Positions 24,900 to 38,346 of a stretch of DNA of 64,000 nucleotides are shown in pieces. Below the pieces are notes generated by a model, which was not told the DNA's origin, made no database searches, and worked only from the letters and a program-made list of their open reading frames with translations. The stretch covers positions 1,364,001 to 1,428,000 of the forward strand of contig OZ176059.1 of the NCBI GenBank assembly GCA_964247055.1, written 5' to 3'. The stretch's first letter is position 1. Each line of letters opens with the position of its first letter. Made by a program: the position numbers and the translations under genes. Source of the stretch: Paragordius varius (lineage: Eukaryota > Nematomorpha).

Positions 24900-25439
24900 A
24901 AAAACTTATCTACGGTTTTTTGTATTCTAGAATCTAAAATTCAGACAAAACAGGATTGAAACAAACAGCTGATTAAAATGGTTAAATTTTAAAAATTTAT
25001 CAGTAATATGTAATTTCAAAGCTTTAAACTAACTTTATAACAGAAAAATAAAGGCCAATAGTTGAGATAAATTTTTATAATGCGCCTAAAATACTAAGCA
25101 TATTTTTTGAAAAAAATATTTTTAAGAAATTTTAAATAGATTAGGGGTATAAAACTCCAAAAGATAATGTTAAATTTTATTCTTTTATATATATATATAT
25201 ATTTGCAATTTTTATATTGATCTAAAAAATATTTGGCCACCAAAACGAAAAATAATTATCTTTAAAATTTTTAAAAAAATTCTTAGCATAATAAATAAAA
25301 ATAATCACCGCATAACACCAATCAAATAATTTTCAAATTTGGCATTTTCTGATATTTAATCTCATTGTAAGAAAATTATGTTTCAGCGTTTATTTATCAT
25401 AATCGTTGCCAGTTAAGTTACTACCGGTTTAAGAGAAGA
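24900..25439. other. AT-rich gene-free DNA
   Basis: Nothing recognised apart from a short (TA)n run near 25187-25202. Confidence 0.4.
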
Positions 25440-26540
25440 TGTAGCGAAAGTTATTCAGATGATTAATTTGGTACAGATCCCATTTTTTTCATCTGATATC
25501 CAGGTATCCAGATAAGGTTGTAATAGACTTGCTCCTTACCGTTACTGCCAACACTGGACGACCCGTACCGCCTTCATACGCTTTTACACGCCTCAGGGCA
25601 TGGGTAAAAGATAAACACACATAAGCTACGTTCGCCAAAAGCTAGCGTGGTAATCATGGTGAATTTTATTCACAAAAAAAGTTTCTAGCAAGCATTGCCA
25701 TCAGAAGAAAAAAGGTGTTGAAGCTTATCGTTAAATATGGTGAACATGCTCCATTTCAACACATGTAAAACATGGTTTCAAAATGTTAAAAGTGATTTCA
25801 TGGGAAAGAGTGAAGGCGTTCTGGCCCATTTTACAACTAAACGCTAAAGAGTTATTAGATGATGATACAACTCAAACTTAACAAATGGCAGGTGCATCAC
25901 ATATATCGCAAAAAACAATCAAATGTCTAGGAGTATTGGGAAAGATTTATAAACTCGATAAATGTATACCACACAATTTGAATTAATGTAAAATCGAAAA
26001 TCGCATTGACCTATGAAATCCTACTAACGTCACGAAAGAAAATTATTTATTGAATTGTAGCAGCAGATGAGATGTGGCGATTAAATTTAAGGCAGAGAAA
26101 ATCGTGTTTAACTTGCTAAGACGATCCCAAAACCGTGGGCAAACGGCATCGGCAAGAAAATGCCATGTGTGTGGTGGAATCAGATAGATAATTTTAAAAA
26201 TTTGAAACCGTTATTACATAACACATTCGCCAACAAGTGACTTAATTAAATGCATTAATAGTAAAAACGACAGTAATCGGAGAGAAGATATGGCAAAGTG
26301 AGTATTTTATATGACAATATTCCGTCGCCAGCAAAACCATACACCTTAAAATCGCTTCGTAATGACACTCTTTCGCATCCGTTAAACTCGCTTGTACTGG
26401 AGCCATATAAATAGGATCCACCCTCGCAGCGCAGTTTTCAATAATTTTGAAGAGGTTGGGGCTTGATGAAGGGGTATCTAAAAGAATATCATTTTTTCTG
26501 GTACGGAATTCATATATTACATAAGAGAAGGGGAAAATGT
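25440..26540 (+). mobile_element. decayed mariner transposon, copy 1
   Basis: Fragments of a mariner transposase appear in order across several frames: TCKTWFQNVKSDF, LLDDDTTQT, IVAADEMWRLN (family: IVTGDEKWIYF), CVWWNQIDNF (family: CVWWDQKG), YDNIPSPAKPYT (family: HDNAPSHTAKPV) and NSLVLEPYK (family: YSPDLAPSDY). The first two catalytic Asp positions survive and the third is lost. Many stops and frame changes show that it is inactive. A less AT-rich patch at 25505-25665 belongs to its 5' part. Confidence 0.8.
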
Positions 26541-27076
26541 TTAGAATCCGAAGTCCAATACTTTGAAAAATATATATATATAAACTTCTTTTTATGTGGC
26601 GATCAAAAAATTTAACATTTGTAATCTAATGTATGCTAAAAAAATTATATTTAAAAAAAAATTGTTTACATATATGGTATTAGTAAGTATACTTAGCTTG
26701 CCAGTAGCATATTCAGCAAAAGGGAGTATTATGGGCGCATATTTTTTTTACTTTTTTATTAACCAAGAAGATGCTATTTGGTGTATATGAGATCTAACAA
26801 TATTTAATAGAAAATTAGCGGGAATATTTCATACTTTCAAATCTAAAACTCTAACCGTGTAACACCAATAAAAAAACTATAATTCCCATTCAAGTGTTAA
26901 ATATGTTAAAGCGAAAAACTTTTTAAAAATCTAAATTTTCCATATATATAATTGCAACGTTATCACAAATTTAATCATTTAACAACAAAATTTATTTGAT
27001 AGATATATGTATATATGTAGAAAAAAAAATTATCAACAACCATAATTTAATATGAGATGATACAATAAAAAAAGGC
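26541..27076. other. 3' flank of eIF4A3
   Basis: Contains the likely eIF4A3 polyadenylation signal at 26991-26996. Otherwise AT-rich with no recognised feature. Confidence 0.5.
26991..26996 (-). terminator. AATAAA polyadenylation signal for eIF4A3
   Basis: AATAAA on the minus strand, about 80 nt beyond the stop codon. AATAAA is common by chance in AT-rich DNA, so this rests on position. Confidence 0.4.
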
Positions 27077-28251
27077 TTAAAACAAATCATGGATATTAAT
27101 AGGCATCTCATCAATCTGTGTACTGTAATATTGTTCAATATCTCGTAAGATACGAATGTCATCTTTATTGGCAAAATTTATGGCGACACCCTTTTTACCA
27201 AAACGACCGGAACGACCAATTCTATGGATATATAACTCACGGCTATTTGGTAATTCATAATTGATTACCAGAGATACCTATATATATATAATATATTTTA
27301 AAACAAGGATTTAACATGAATTTTGCAAACATATTAAACGCAATATCAAAATTTTGCATGGTTTTATAAATAATCATTCAATATAATAAAGTGTGTAAAA
27401 GATCATTAAATGCATAATTAAACATTTAAATATCATTGGCAAGATAGTAATTTAATATTACTAGTTAATATAGTAAATATCTGGCTTTAATCATATCAAA
27501 AACAATATAATTTTTCTTAATAAAACATTTTAAATACTACTTATAAAAACGTAGAATTTTAACTGTTAGAGCAACAATAATTGTAAAACCAAAATTACAA
27601 AATAAAATGCAAAAAATTAAATAATTAACTACAAAAAATACATACCTGTTGAACATCCAATCCACGAGACCATATATCGGTTGTAATCAAGACGCGAGTT
27701 TCGAAATTTCTGAAAGCCGTCATAACTTGATTTCTTTCGGCTTGAGTCATACCGCTGTGCATAGAGCTGACCTATCAATTTAAAAAAATATGTTAAAAAT
27801 GAAAATAAAAGTATTGAATAAAATTTTATTTGAGTCTTATCTCAAGAGTATATATTTTTTAATATAACAAACAAAATTTTCAATAGTATTAAAAAATAAC
27901 CAAACTACAAGAAAGTGGTATGTATAAAACATAATTTATGCCCTAAAAAAGTGTTATTAACAAAAAAATGCTTAAACTTATAATCCCTTGGTATACACTA
28001 TATAAAACAAAATATATTTAAGCAATTTTTTAATGCACCCATTTTGTAAAAAATAATAAGTAAAAAAATTTAAAAAAATACGGTAAAATTTGAAGCTTTC
28101 ATCTTTTGTGTTAACCAATCCACCTTACGTTTCGTGTTACAAAAAATGACGGCTTGCGTTATAACGAGACTGTCATAAATATCAACCAAAGTTTCAAATT
28201 TCCAATCCTCTTGTTCGACGGCAACAAAGAATTGTTTGATACCTTGCAAAA

Positions 28252-28298
<47 letters not shown>

Positions 28299-29859
28299 GA
28301 AACAATTAATAAAATAAAAAAAAGTATTTGGAAAATCAAACATTTCAATAAAATTATAAACTAGAAATAAGTTACATAAAAGCAAACCTTACTTACGTTT
28401 GTTATAATAAACAAACATATTAATATTAAATGTAATTAAAAATATAAATAGATTAATAAAATCCACATTTTGTTAAAATTTTTTATTTTTAAATGATATG
28501 ATAGCTATCCTACCTTCAAGAGTTAACTCATCACGTTTAACCAAAATTCGAATAGGGTCAGTCATAAATTTGCTGGTCATTTCCAAGATTTCGTGGGGCA
28601 ATGTTGCTGAAAATAAGATAACTTGGGTTTGAGGCGGTAAAAATCTATATAAATAACGGTCATAAATTGATATTTAAAACCAAAATTTTAACTATATTCT
28701 AATTCCGATACCAGATTACATAGTTTAACACTATTTGTATTTAATTTAAATGGTTTTGATAATTTCATTATATATTACACATAAATATTCAAAAAATATA
28801 ACCATACCAAAATGTTGTATTATATATTGTTGATCAAATGATTAAAAAGAAATTATATTTGAAACTCAAAGAAAAAAGTGTTTTCTATTTTAATAAATTA
28901 ATAAAAAACAGTTTTGAGTCTAAAAAAAAAATTAAATAGAGCTTATATATAATCCTAGAATTAATCCAAACAGCATATAAAAATGGAACAAATAAGTAAA
29001 ATAAGCAAAGTGATATACCTGTAAATATCATAAATTTGTTCCTTGAATCCTTTGCTTAACATTTCATCCGCTTCATCAATAACTAAGAGTTTAATATTTC
29101 GAGTTCGAAGACATTTACGTTGAATCATGTCAAAAACACGACCTGGAGTTCCAGCCACTATATGTTGACCATAATCAAGCTTTCTAAAACATGAAAAATA
29201 ACATATATTATAAATTATATATATATATATATTATAGATTAAAACAGTTTTTTAAAACTAATCTTTTATAATCAACTAATTTAAATTTTTTTTTATAAAA
29301 TTTCATAAAACCATAATTAACCATAAAATATTACCTAATATCCTCACCCAAATTTGTACCACCTATGCAGGCATGGCATTGAACGTTCATCCGATCACCC
29401 AAAGCTAAAACGACACGTTGAATTTGTTGAGCCAGCTCTCTCGTTGGTGCAAGAATTAAGGCTTGAGTATCCCTTAATTTTGTATCAATACTTTGAAGCG
29501 TACCTATGGCAAAGGTAGCTGTTTTACCGGTACCAGATTGGGCTTGGGCTATTACATCCTTACCCTGTATAATTGGCAGGATAGCTCTTTGTTGAATGGC
29601 TGAAGGTTTTTCAAAGCCATATGCGTATATACCTAAGTTAAAAAATAAAGAAATATGTGTACATTGGATCAGTATGTTATGAAAAATGATAAATAGTGTA
29701 CGAACCTTGAAGAAGTGTCTTATCCAACCCCATTTTGTCAAAGCTCGTGGTTTTTTTAACATTTTCACTAGTTTCGAATTCAACGTTCGCCAATATGGAA
29801 TCATCAGTAATGCGTATCCTTCTGCCGCGAGAAGTAGAATCGTCTTCAATATCGGACAT
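27077..29859 (-). CDS. eIF4A3: eukaryotic initiation factor 4A-III, exon junction complex helicase
   Basis: Seven exons: 29706-29859, 29335-29632, 29019-29183, 28514-28644, 28082-28242, 27646-27771 and 27077-27277. They join to 411 aa, the length of human eIF4A3. All DEAD-box motifs are intact: Q-motif FEKPSAIQQ (~58), AQSGTGKT (82-89), PTRELA, TPGR, DEAD (187-190), [16 protein letters not shown] and HRIGRSGR. The family tail [14 protein letters not shown] and block [10 protein letters not shown] identify eIF4A3 rather than the cytoplasmic eIF4A1/2. In animals it clamps spliced mRNA upstream of exon junctions with Mago, Y14 and Barentsz, acting in mRNA export, localisation and decay. Introns are 73-374 nt and standard GT-AG. 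Exon 5 is preceded by a long (TA)n tract ending 13 nt before its acceptor. Confidence 0.97.
28255..28296. repeat. (TA)n microsatellite beside the eIF4A3 exon 5 acceptor
   Basis: About 21 TA units, separated from exon 5 (which starts at 28242) by CACTTTTGCAAG on the minus strand. It occupies the place of a polypyrimidine tract. Confidence 0.9.
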
Positions 29860-30931
29860 GTTAATAATGTATGTATGAAAATTTTAAAAACAAAAAAGAA
29901 AATCAATTTTTTGTTGCAGTTAAGCATTTTAATATGCATAAGTTTTACATTTGTAGATTTATGGTCGACACAAAATTTTCGCGTACTGATAGAAAAATTT
30001 TAAGCGAAGGCTAAATGTTTGAATCCAAAAAAATTCTGACCGTTTGGGGTAGTTTTATATAACAAAGTGAATCGAAAATTATAAGGATTTAAGGTATTAG
30101 GTCGTATTTAAAGTCTTTCTTAGCAATTTAGAGACCTAATACAAAATTATTTTTTAAAAATCTAAAATTGTAAATATATCCCTACCAAACATTTTCGCCG
30201 CCATTTAATTTTTTTTAAACTTTATGACTTTTCCATTTTTTGTCCGCGATGACATATTCGGGTAGTTTCATATTACAAAGCACAATCTTAAAAAAAAACT
30301 ACTGTTCTCAAAGCTATTTTAGTTAAAGTTTTATTATCTAGCATTAGATAAATATTTTATATAGTTTTGTAACTTCTAAGGGATTAATGCTTTTTTCGGC
30401 ACGCAAATGTGCTCCAAAAAATGTATTTAAAGATATAACACCCAAAATTGGGCTAAAAAATCAAAAATCAAAGGGGCGGAAAGATATTGTGGTGGAAATC
30501 GGTTCTAAAGTCTAAAATTGAAACAGCTTCAAAACAAGATTAAAAATTATATCAAAATCGATAAATATCAAGTTTTTCTATAAAATGCAATCTAAAAGCT
30601 CTCTAAAATTAGTTATTTACATTTTCCAACCAGTATATACATTTTTCTATTGAGTTAACGATGTTAAAAAATTCAAAGAAAAAATGGAGGAAGTATGAGA
30701 ATTTTTTATGATTTTACATTTTTAGAAAAAAATATTTTTGTATTATGCGCTTAAAGGTTAAAGAAAGTATTTTACATTCGCCCTAATGCCTTAAACTTTA
30801 TTAAGATATTCAAATTTTAAATTTCTGTGGCTAAATTACCCGAAAAGTTCTTTTTGCACACATTACATTAATTAAATTTTGGAGAAAGCTAAATGCTTTA
30901 ATCCTATTAACTACATATAAAAAAGCTAAAC
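29860..30931. other. 5' flank of eIF4A3
   Basis: Presumed eIF4A3 promoter region, without a recognisable core element. No coding sequence seen. Confidence 0.45.
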
Positions 30932-31399
30932 AATGGGTGGGGTGATAAAAAAGTCGCACTTGACTTGTAAGCCAAGCGTGGCAAGTTGAGCAAGATTACT
31001 TAAGCCAGCAAGTGTACACTTGAAGATCGGTGATAAAAAAAACACTTAAGTCAAGTCTTTTGCTTATGAATGTAACAGTTTTTTGCCACCCAATTCGAAT
31101 TTTATGGAAATTCTTTGGATCATTTTCAGCTAAAATTTATGAAATAAGGCACAAAAAGATAAAAAATAAATACAATATGCATTTATTGAAGTTTTTCACT
31201 CACTGGCATGTATCTTATATAATATTATAGAGTTTTCTAAATTGTGAGCCTGGTAATAATTTTTAGATTGATGAAACCATTCGCCCTTAAAACACTTTCC
31301 ATTATTTTACCACACTACTTATTTTGTTTTGAGGCCAGTTGCAATATAATGGGAAGATGTTATACAATACAACATAATTATTTTTAATTGATTATAAAC

Positions 31400-33703
31400 T
31401 AATGTGACCAGATATTTTAAACTTGAACGCAGTACAAAATTAAAACATACTTTGCCTGTTTTTACACCATCGTGTAGTATACACAGTTTCAAAATATCCT
31501 GATGAAATATATATAATCTGATGGGAAAATATAAATATTAAGTGCTTTTGATTCCTTTATGAGTTATAAAGAAATTTATTTACAATTTTGTGGTAGGTGC
31601 TCCGTATAATACAAAAGGTAAGCAATTTTTTTCAAAAATTATCACTAAAATATAACATAAACTACATATATAAAGCAAAAAATATTTTTAAATTTCTAGT
31701 AGGCTCTGAAAGTCCCAAACTTTTTGACTCTTTTAAAATGGACTGTTCTCTTAAAATAAACGCAAAAATTCCGATATTGTGCAATAATTTTAAGTATACT
31801 AAATTTTGATATCAACTAAATATATTTTTTAGAAAATAAACACTTTCAAAAATTTAATTTTTAGCAAAATTTTGTTGAAGCATACTTCATATATAGAGAT
31901 GGAAACGATATAAACGGTTGATATGTTATAATACATATTATATATATATATATATATAATCGATAACGCTAATTATCAATAAAAATTTTGATTAAAATAT
32001 TCGTTCGTTTTCAGATTTATGTTAAATATAAATTGTGTTATTTGACAAAAATTCACCAAAATTTGCAATCAAACAAACCTTTAAATTAGAATTCTGAACC
32101 TATAGTATGTTCAACATCATCGAATTATTAAAAAGGGATTTATTATATATTATACCGTTTACATCATGCTTCAAAATCGTTAGAACGCTTCAACAAAATA
32201 TCTCAAATTTGTTTAAGCAAAAAAAATAAAAAAATTAATAAAAATAAAGTTTAGGAAAAACTAATAATATACCTCCCACATAATGAGTATAGAAAACGTA
32301 AAAACTCTTATACGAAAAAAGGTTATGAAATTATATGCCATATATAATAAATTTTATGCATATGTAGGGTTGTGCATTTGACTGCTTTTTCAAAAAAGTC
32401 CGGTCAGACTTAGTCAGACCATGGTCATGACCACGGATATGACTTCTTTTTACCTGAGTAAATACCATGCGATATTGGATGAAAATAATGTTCGATCGAC
32501 AATTACGTTTCAGTCAAATAATGTCATGTTTTTCCTTAAAAGTTGGATTAGACATTTTTTTATATTTATTTTTACAAATATATGAATCAAATTTAATCAA
32601 GTTTGGTTTCAAATAAATTTTGCCACATGTTTGTGGTCTGAATCTTCAGGTAAATAGCTTTTAATACTGGATATTTTAAATAAAATTTTATCTAGTTTGT
32701 TTCACACATTCTTTCATCATTGAAATATCCAATTATAAAATGATTCATTTTATTAGTTCACATATATGGAATAATTGCATATTTTGCAAAGTGATTGATT
32801 GTTTGGTTTTTCGAAATAACTGGACGTGCTTAAATGCTAATGTTATAAGGATGCATTTTTAACAATTTATTATTGTTAAATAAGCTCATTTAAATATTTA
32901 ATTTATATTTTTGATATAAAAAACAATAAAATCTTACTATCTCAAAAATTTACCAGCAATTTTTCAAAAAACAGCGTAAGGTTATAATATTCTATTTTGT
33001 TAACACACTCAATTCATGTTGCATCAGTTATTTTGTATTTGAATATTATATATATATTTCGAGTTAAAGCTTATCTGTTGTTGAGAATAACCATTGTGTA
33101 ACGTCTACGCAAATAAGGCATGCACACATAAAAAGAACTTGTGATATAATAGCCACTCACTTTTTTATTTTGGATTTCTTTTTATCGCTCAACTCTATTT
33201 TAATATACCATATTGCTATACGTGAATAAATTAACTTTACAATGACCATGGTCAAAAAATAAATAGTCACTAAGCTGGTCATGTGGTCAGCACAACCCTA
33301 GTCATATGTTGCGGAAATAACAATTTCTATATAATTTTCCGTTTGATAATTATAACAAAAATGAACTTTCTAAACTTGATCAAACATTTTTAAAAATATC
33401 ATAAATTAAATTTGTTAATTTTAAATTTTAAAGCACCTCTTTTTGAGGAAGCCCTGAGTGAAAGAGCCATTCTGAATTTTATGGTGTGGAGTCCGAGATT
33501 TAGATTTTCACATTGCGCGAAATGCTGCTAAGTTTTATGTATAATTCAAGCAGAAAATAAAATATTAACCAATTAAAAACAGGCCAATCTTTGTTTTTTA
33601 CCGCAAAATGAACCATTTCTTTACAAATTATGGGGTTATTCTTACTGGGGATAATATATTAAATTCTAAAATAATTATTTGAATAAATAAAAGGTCATTA
33701 ATA

Positions 33704-33739
<36 letters not shown>

Positions 33740-33849
33740 ATTAAATTTTTTAATTTCAAAAGCAGTACAAAATTGGACGCAGTACTGGCGCAGTTTTTTT
33801 CTGAAAATCCAGTACTGTACTGCGAAAAACAGCCTATCTGGTCACATTA
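31400..33849. mobile_element. hAT-like element with 8-bp target duplication
   Basis: Ends TAATGTGACCAGATA and ...TATCTGGTCACATTA are inverted repeats. The flanks carry an exact 8-bp duplication, TTATAAAC (31392-31399 and 33850-33857), and the empty site is approximated by copy 1 of the host element. Near the right end AGTACTG motifs repeat. No transposase is recognisable; it contains a further insertion. Confidence 0.75.
32365..33300. mobile_element. hAT-like element nested at the third level
   Basis: Ends TAGGGTTGTGC and GCACAACCCTA, with GACCATGGTCA-type subterminal repeats on both sides. The flanks TGCATATG and GTCATATG form an imperfect 8-bp duplication. Length about 0.94 kb and noncoding. 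Confidence 0.75.
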
Positions 33850-34422
33850 TTATAAACATTACATTCGAAATAAATTTATAATGAAATAAATTCCTTACAT
33901 TGGATAAAAGTGAAGTTTTGCTTTTAATAAACGAAGATTTGAAATTTTATAAGATTAATATCTAATTATTATTGAGAAATTTTCGAGAATCCAATTTTTT
34001 TTCCGGTCAAGGAATTGATATATTTAGCATATTTTTATGTGCCATGTTATTTAATATTAGCAGAGTCTTTCTATAATTTTATCCTCTTTTGTATCCACCC
34101 AATGAATAGATTAATTAGCCTAAAATTATCAAATTAACTATTATTAATAAATGATTGAATTACATATAAAACCTAAATTTTGTATATAAATAGTTTCCAA
34201 AATAATTTTATCCATATTTTTAACTGTCAAGTGTGCCCTACACCACACTTGCAAAATCTTTAAGTTTTACTTGAACATATGATTTTTTATCACATCCTTA
34301 TCAAGTTTTCTTGCTTGACTTAAGTCGTGTAATGTTAAATTTTTTTTATCACATGAAAGCAAGCCATGACTTGAAAAACTTGCAAGTCAAGTCAAAAAAA
34401 ATTTTTTATCACCCGACCCAAT

Positions 34423-35850
34423 ATTTTTAAAAAATTAATTATTAGATAAATACTCTCAAAATCCCATATTTTTTTGCTCTTCTAAAATGTGGTGTAAGCG
34501 CAAAAATCCTTAGATATCGACATAATATTAAATATAAATTAAAGCTTTATAAAAAAGTTAACTTTTTACAAAAATTTAATTTTTAACAAAATTTGAAGTG
34601 TACTTCATTCTATTTTGATGCATGATGGAATTGGTAAAAAAACTCTTTAAGATAAAAAAAGATTTTTCGAAATAATTCGATGATGCTAGTTTCCATCACC
34701 TTAGAATCGGAATTTAAAGGTTCGTTGCTTTCTAATTTAATGATTTTCGAACAAATATCATAACAAAATTCTGAGGTGATAGAAACTTTATCATCGAAAT
34801 TTATGAAAAAGTGTTTTTGTAATATTTTAAGGCGTTTTAATACGGCTTCCATCAGGCCATAAAATAGTATGAAGCAAGCTTCAACAAATTTTTCCTAAAT
34901 AGTAAATTTTTTAATAAAGGATGCATTTTTTTATTTCAGTTTATGTCAAAATTTAGCAAATATTATTTTATGGCGAAATCACGGCATTTTTGCGTTTAGC
35001 TCAAACTTAAAAGGCCTATTTTAACATTTGTATACAACACACTCATTTTAGTCCTTCGATTCAAATTGGGGTAGTTGTATACCACAGGCCTGTTTAAAAT
35101 TAAATTCTGTAAAAAATATAGAAGGAATCGAAATTATGGCAAAATTTTGCACTTATCTAACAATAATAAACCGAAATATAAAAAAATTTTATTCAAAAAT
35201 ACTTGATATTGCCTATTTTAAGCTAAAACCGAAAGGTAAAAATTTCGTCAAAGTGACATGTGCCAAATTGTAAAATTGAAAAATTATACAAACTAAACCG
35301 CTTTTTTTATTTCTATCAATGTTAGATATAATTTATATGAAAAATTAGCTTTAGTTTTTCCCTTAAAATTAAATAAAGACGATATTTTGCAAAAATTTTG
35401 TAAAATAAAAATGGCGTCGAAGTAGTTTGAGATGGAACTTTTTTTTCAAAATAAAATTTTATCAAGATATTTTGGCATATTTATATAATATTTATCAGGA
35501 TAGAAGTATAAATTTAAATTGGGACCGTTTTCTTCAGTAGTTTTTTATAAATATTAATGTAAATTTAATCTGGGGTATTTAGATACCCTAATATGAGTCG
35601 AAGTGTTAAAAGAGCGAAAAAATTTTGGACTTTTGGAGCCTACATCTATAAACTAAAAATTTTTTAAAATATTGTTTTGTTTTTTATAGGTAGTTTATAA
35701 TATTTTTTATTGATATTTTTGGAATGAAGCATTTATCTTTCACCAATAATATTTAACTCAAACAATTGTGCAATTTTGACATTTTCTGATGTGGAACATT
35801 TAGCATAAAAGTGTAAATAACTTTCTTATAATACTCGCAAAGTCCAAAAT
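34423..35850. repeat. palindromic AT-rich element carrying MITE copy E
   Basis: Shares sequence with the palindrome at 23000-24560: blocks such as GTGTACTTCATTCTATTTTG, TTTGGAGCCTACATCT and TTTGGAATGAAGCA. Outer limits uncertain. Confidence 0.5.
35025..35605. mobile_element. TTAA-type MITE, copy E
   Basis: CATTTGTATACAACACACTC at the left, ...ATATGAGTCGAAGTG at the right, and intact TTAA on both sides (35021-35024 and 35606-35609). Confidence 0.85.
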
Positions 35851-38346
35851 CAAAAGTATTATGATAATTCCGGTACATTTTCCCATCAGAAGATATATAT
35901 TTCTTCAGGTTATTTTTTTGTGAACACTGTTCAAATGCACCGAGGGTGGAAACTTTCATACTCACATGTGTAGAAATAGGGTTCTTGGACAAACATTGAT
36001 CTTCAGGAATACGTGTAGACCACCTATTCGAATTCAATTTTTTAAATGATCAGAGAGTGACTGAGCTATATTTTAAACAAGCCTCTAAATTTCGACTCAT
36101 GTCAAAATAAGGATTTATGTTAGATATAACTAATCAATTTTTTGAAAAGCAAATTAAACCTTCTGGATTAAATAATTCTCTACATATTTGTTCTATGAAG
36201 TTGAAGATATAATTAATCGCTTGGTAGGGCTTTAATCATCGATCTTATAAAATGGTGACTTTCAAACAATTTGGACTCACATTAGACTATATTAGATTTT
36301 TCGTGTGAGAGAAAAATTTTTATACTTTTTACATTATCCGCTGGGTTTGGATACCGATGTAATACACGCTTACAATATCAAGATTTAAGCAATTTTTTCG
36401 ACAAAAGTATGGTTTTGCAGAAAATCACTGTTTTGTCCATTCAGCGAGGCATGGCGCACCGCTAGTATATATCTAATTTATTACAATTCCTATTTTGCAT
36501 TTGTAATTTTACACAACGTAGATATTAGGACACCCTAAAATAAGTATATTAATTCATGGCAAAAATACTGTATATTTGTTAAGTAATATTATCAAAGGTT
36601 GATAATTAATGATTAATTGAGATTAACTTAAAGTTAATTTTTTATGGGTTTGATTTCTAGCATACTTTAAATTTATATTCATATAAAATTTATTATCGCG
36701 CAATCGACTTTTCATCTATATTTCCGTATTTAAGCGGTAATAAATGTAAGAAATTCGAAGCTCATGAATAATTTGTAATTAAAAATGTTTTATTTCTTAA
36801 CTATACATTGAAATTATTTGGTGTCCACTTTAGGATTTTATTATTAAATATAATAAATCTCTATTTTGAAAATGATTTAAACAAATTGACAAAAACCTAA
36901 GATAATGAAGAATCGATAGTTTTATATTTTCCAAATAATATTAGGATATTAAGTTCAAAAGACATCAATTCATAATTTTTGAATTAGTTAAACTAATGTA
37001 ATATTGCACTGAAGTAGAAGACGATTCCATAGGATGTAAAAAAAATTTATTTAGAAACCGTTGGTTTTCACACAAAATTTTATCGATCTATTATATGAGT
37101 GGAAATAATTCTTGATTCTTCTTCGATATTTCTTTCTTAATGTTATATATCCAAATAGGATTTTTTTGAGTTAATTTTTATTTGGCATTAGCCAAAGATT
37201 TTGTACAATATAAAATCTTGGTTAAAAATTGGTCGAGCGATAGTTTAGATCGATTAAATTTTATAAAAAAATTTACTGTGAAACCCCTGTCAAAATATTA
37301 TTGGAATATTTATCTTTTCACCTTTATTTTGGATCATAACAAAAAAACTTATTATGCGTAAAAAATTCCAAAAATCTCCTTCCAATTACTTTTTTTAATA
37401 GAGTAAAATATCATGTTTTAACAACTGTCGCATCCCGTCTGCATTTATCTTTCATTACCGCATTGTGGAATTTCCTATTCGATGATTATTTAAATCTAGG
37501 AGTTTCAGGTTAAAAAAATCATCCCCATTGCGCTGCAAAGATTTTCTCCATATTTCTGGAAAATATAGATAATAATATTAATAATCTATAAAAGGCTCTT
37601 GATTTTTACGGAAATTTCAAATTTTCTATCTTCTGTTTGTTTTATTAATGGTTGCTATCTAGATTTTAGATTTAGAGATTTTACAAAATTTATTTGGGGC
37701 TGTTTAATCATATTTTAGCAAAAACAACTTTAAAATCAGTTTTCGAGTTTGTTGATTTGTCATAAATAGGGATAGTAGGATCCAGGCCAATTTTAAATCA
37801 TATAATACAAAAACTAATCGGTTCAAAATTATATTTATACTTCTATCTAAATAAAATATAAATCAAATCATATAAATGTGTTTTGAAACATCCATCTCAC
37901 TGTTAAGATTGTTTTGATTTTACAACATTTTATAACATATAGTTAATATAATGCTAAGATAACGCCAAAATCAAAACTTATTTTTAAATTCTATTTAACA
38001 TTATCAAAAAAAGGCAAATTTCGAAATAAACATCTTAAAATGTTTGATTTTAAACGGACCGGGGTCTCAATGTTAATTAAATTCAACATGTTTTTGATTA
38101 TTTTGGAAGTATAGTTATTTAGATACCACCCAAATCTAATTCAAACAAACAGCTAATTTTGTTGAAATCCAATAAATTTTCTGCATGTGGAAACAAGCAC
38201 TTTAATATTATTTTATTGAAACCAAAATATAATACCAGATCACAAATGTATATAAGAATGATTGTATACGCCAAATATTGTCGTGTTACCATTAAAGTGT
38301 AGCTTATATTTTTTATCGTCCGTAAAAAATACATATATTATGTTAA
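35851..38346. other. gene-free AT-rich DNA
   Basis: Scattered less AT-rich patches (for example 36340-36470, 37430-37560) look like decayed transposon sequence, but none can be assigned. Confidence 0.4.

Larger units (their letters stand above)
30932..34422. mobile_element. terminal-inverted-repeat element, copy 2, carrying nested insertions
   Basis: Ends AATGGGTGGGGTGATAAAAA and ...TTTTATCACCCGACCCAAT match the element at 6965-7973, and the first ~460 and last ~570 bp align with it. The middle is occupied by a 2.45-kb element (31400-33849), which contains a third (32365-33300). Without the insertions it would be ~1.0 kb, like copy 1. Confidence 0.8.

Noticed and set aside
27077-29859. Reading the helicase as cytoplasmic eIF4A1/2
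   Set aside because: The [10 protein letters not shown] block and the [14 protein letters not shown] tail match eIF4A3; eIF4A1 has an ETFYNTSIEEMP-type tail.
29686-30003. 105-aa plus-strand ORF at the 5' end of eIF4A3
   Set aside because: Overlaps eIF4A3 exon 1 in antisense and continues into AT-rich flank; no independent support.
35753-36037. 94-aa minus-strand ORF as a possible gene
   Set aside because: Half of it falls in the dispersed palindromic repeat and no family resemblance or splice context is evident.
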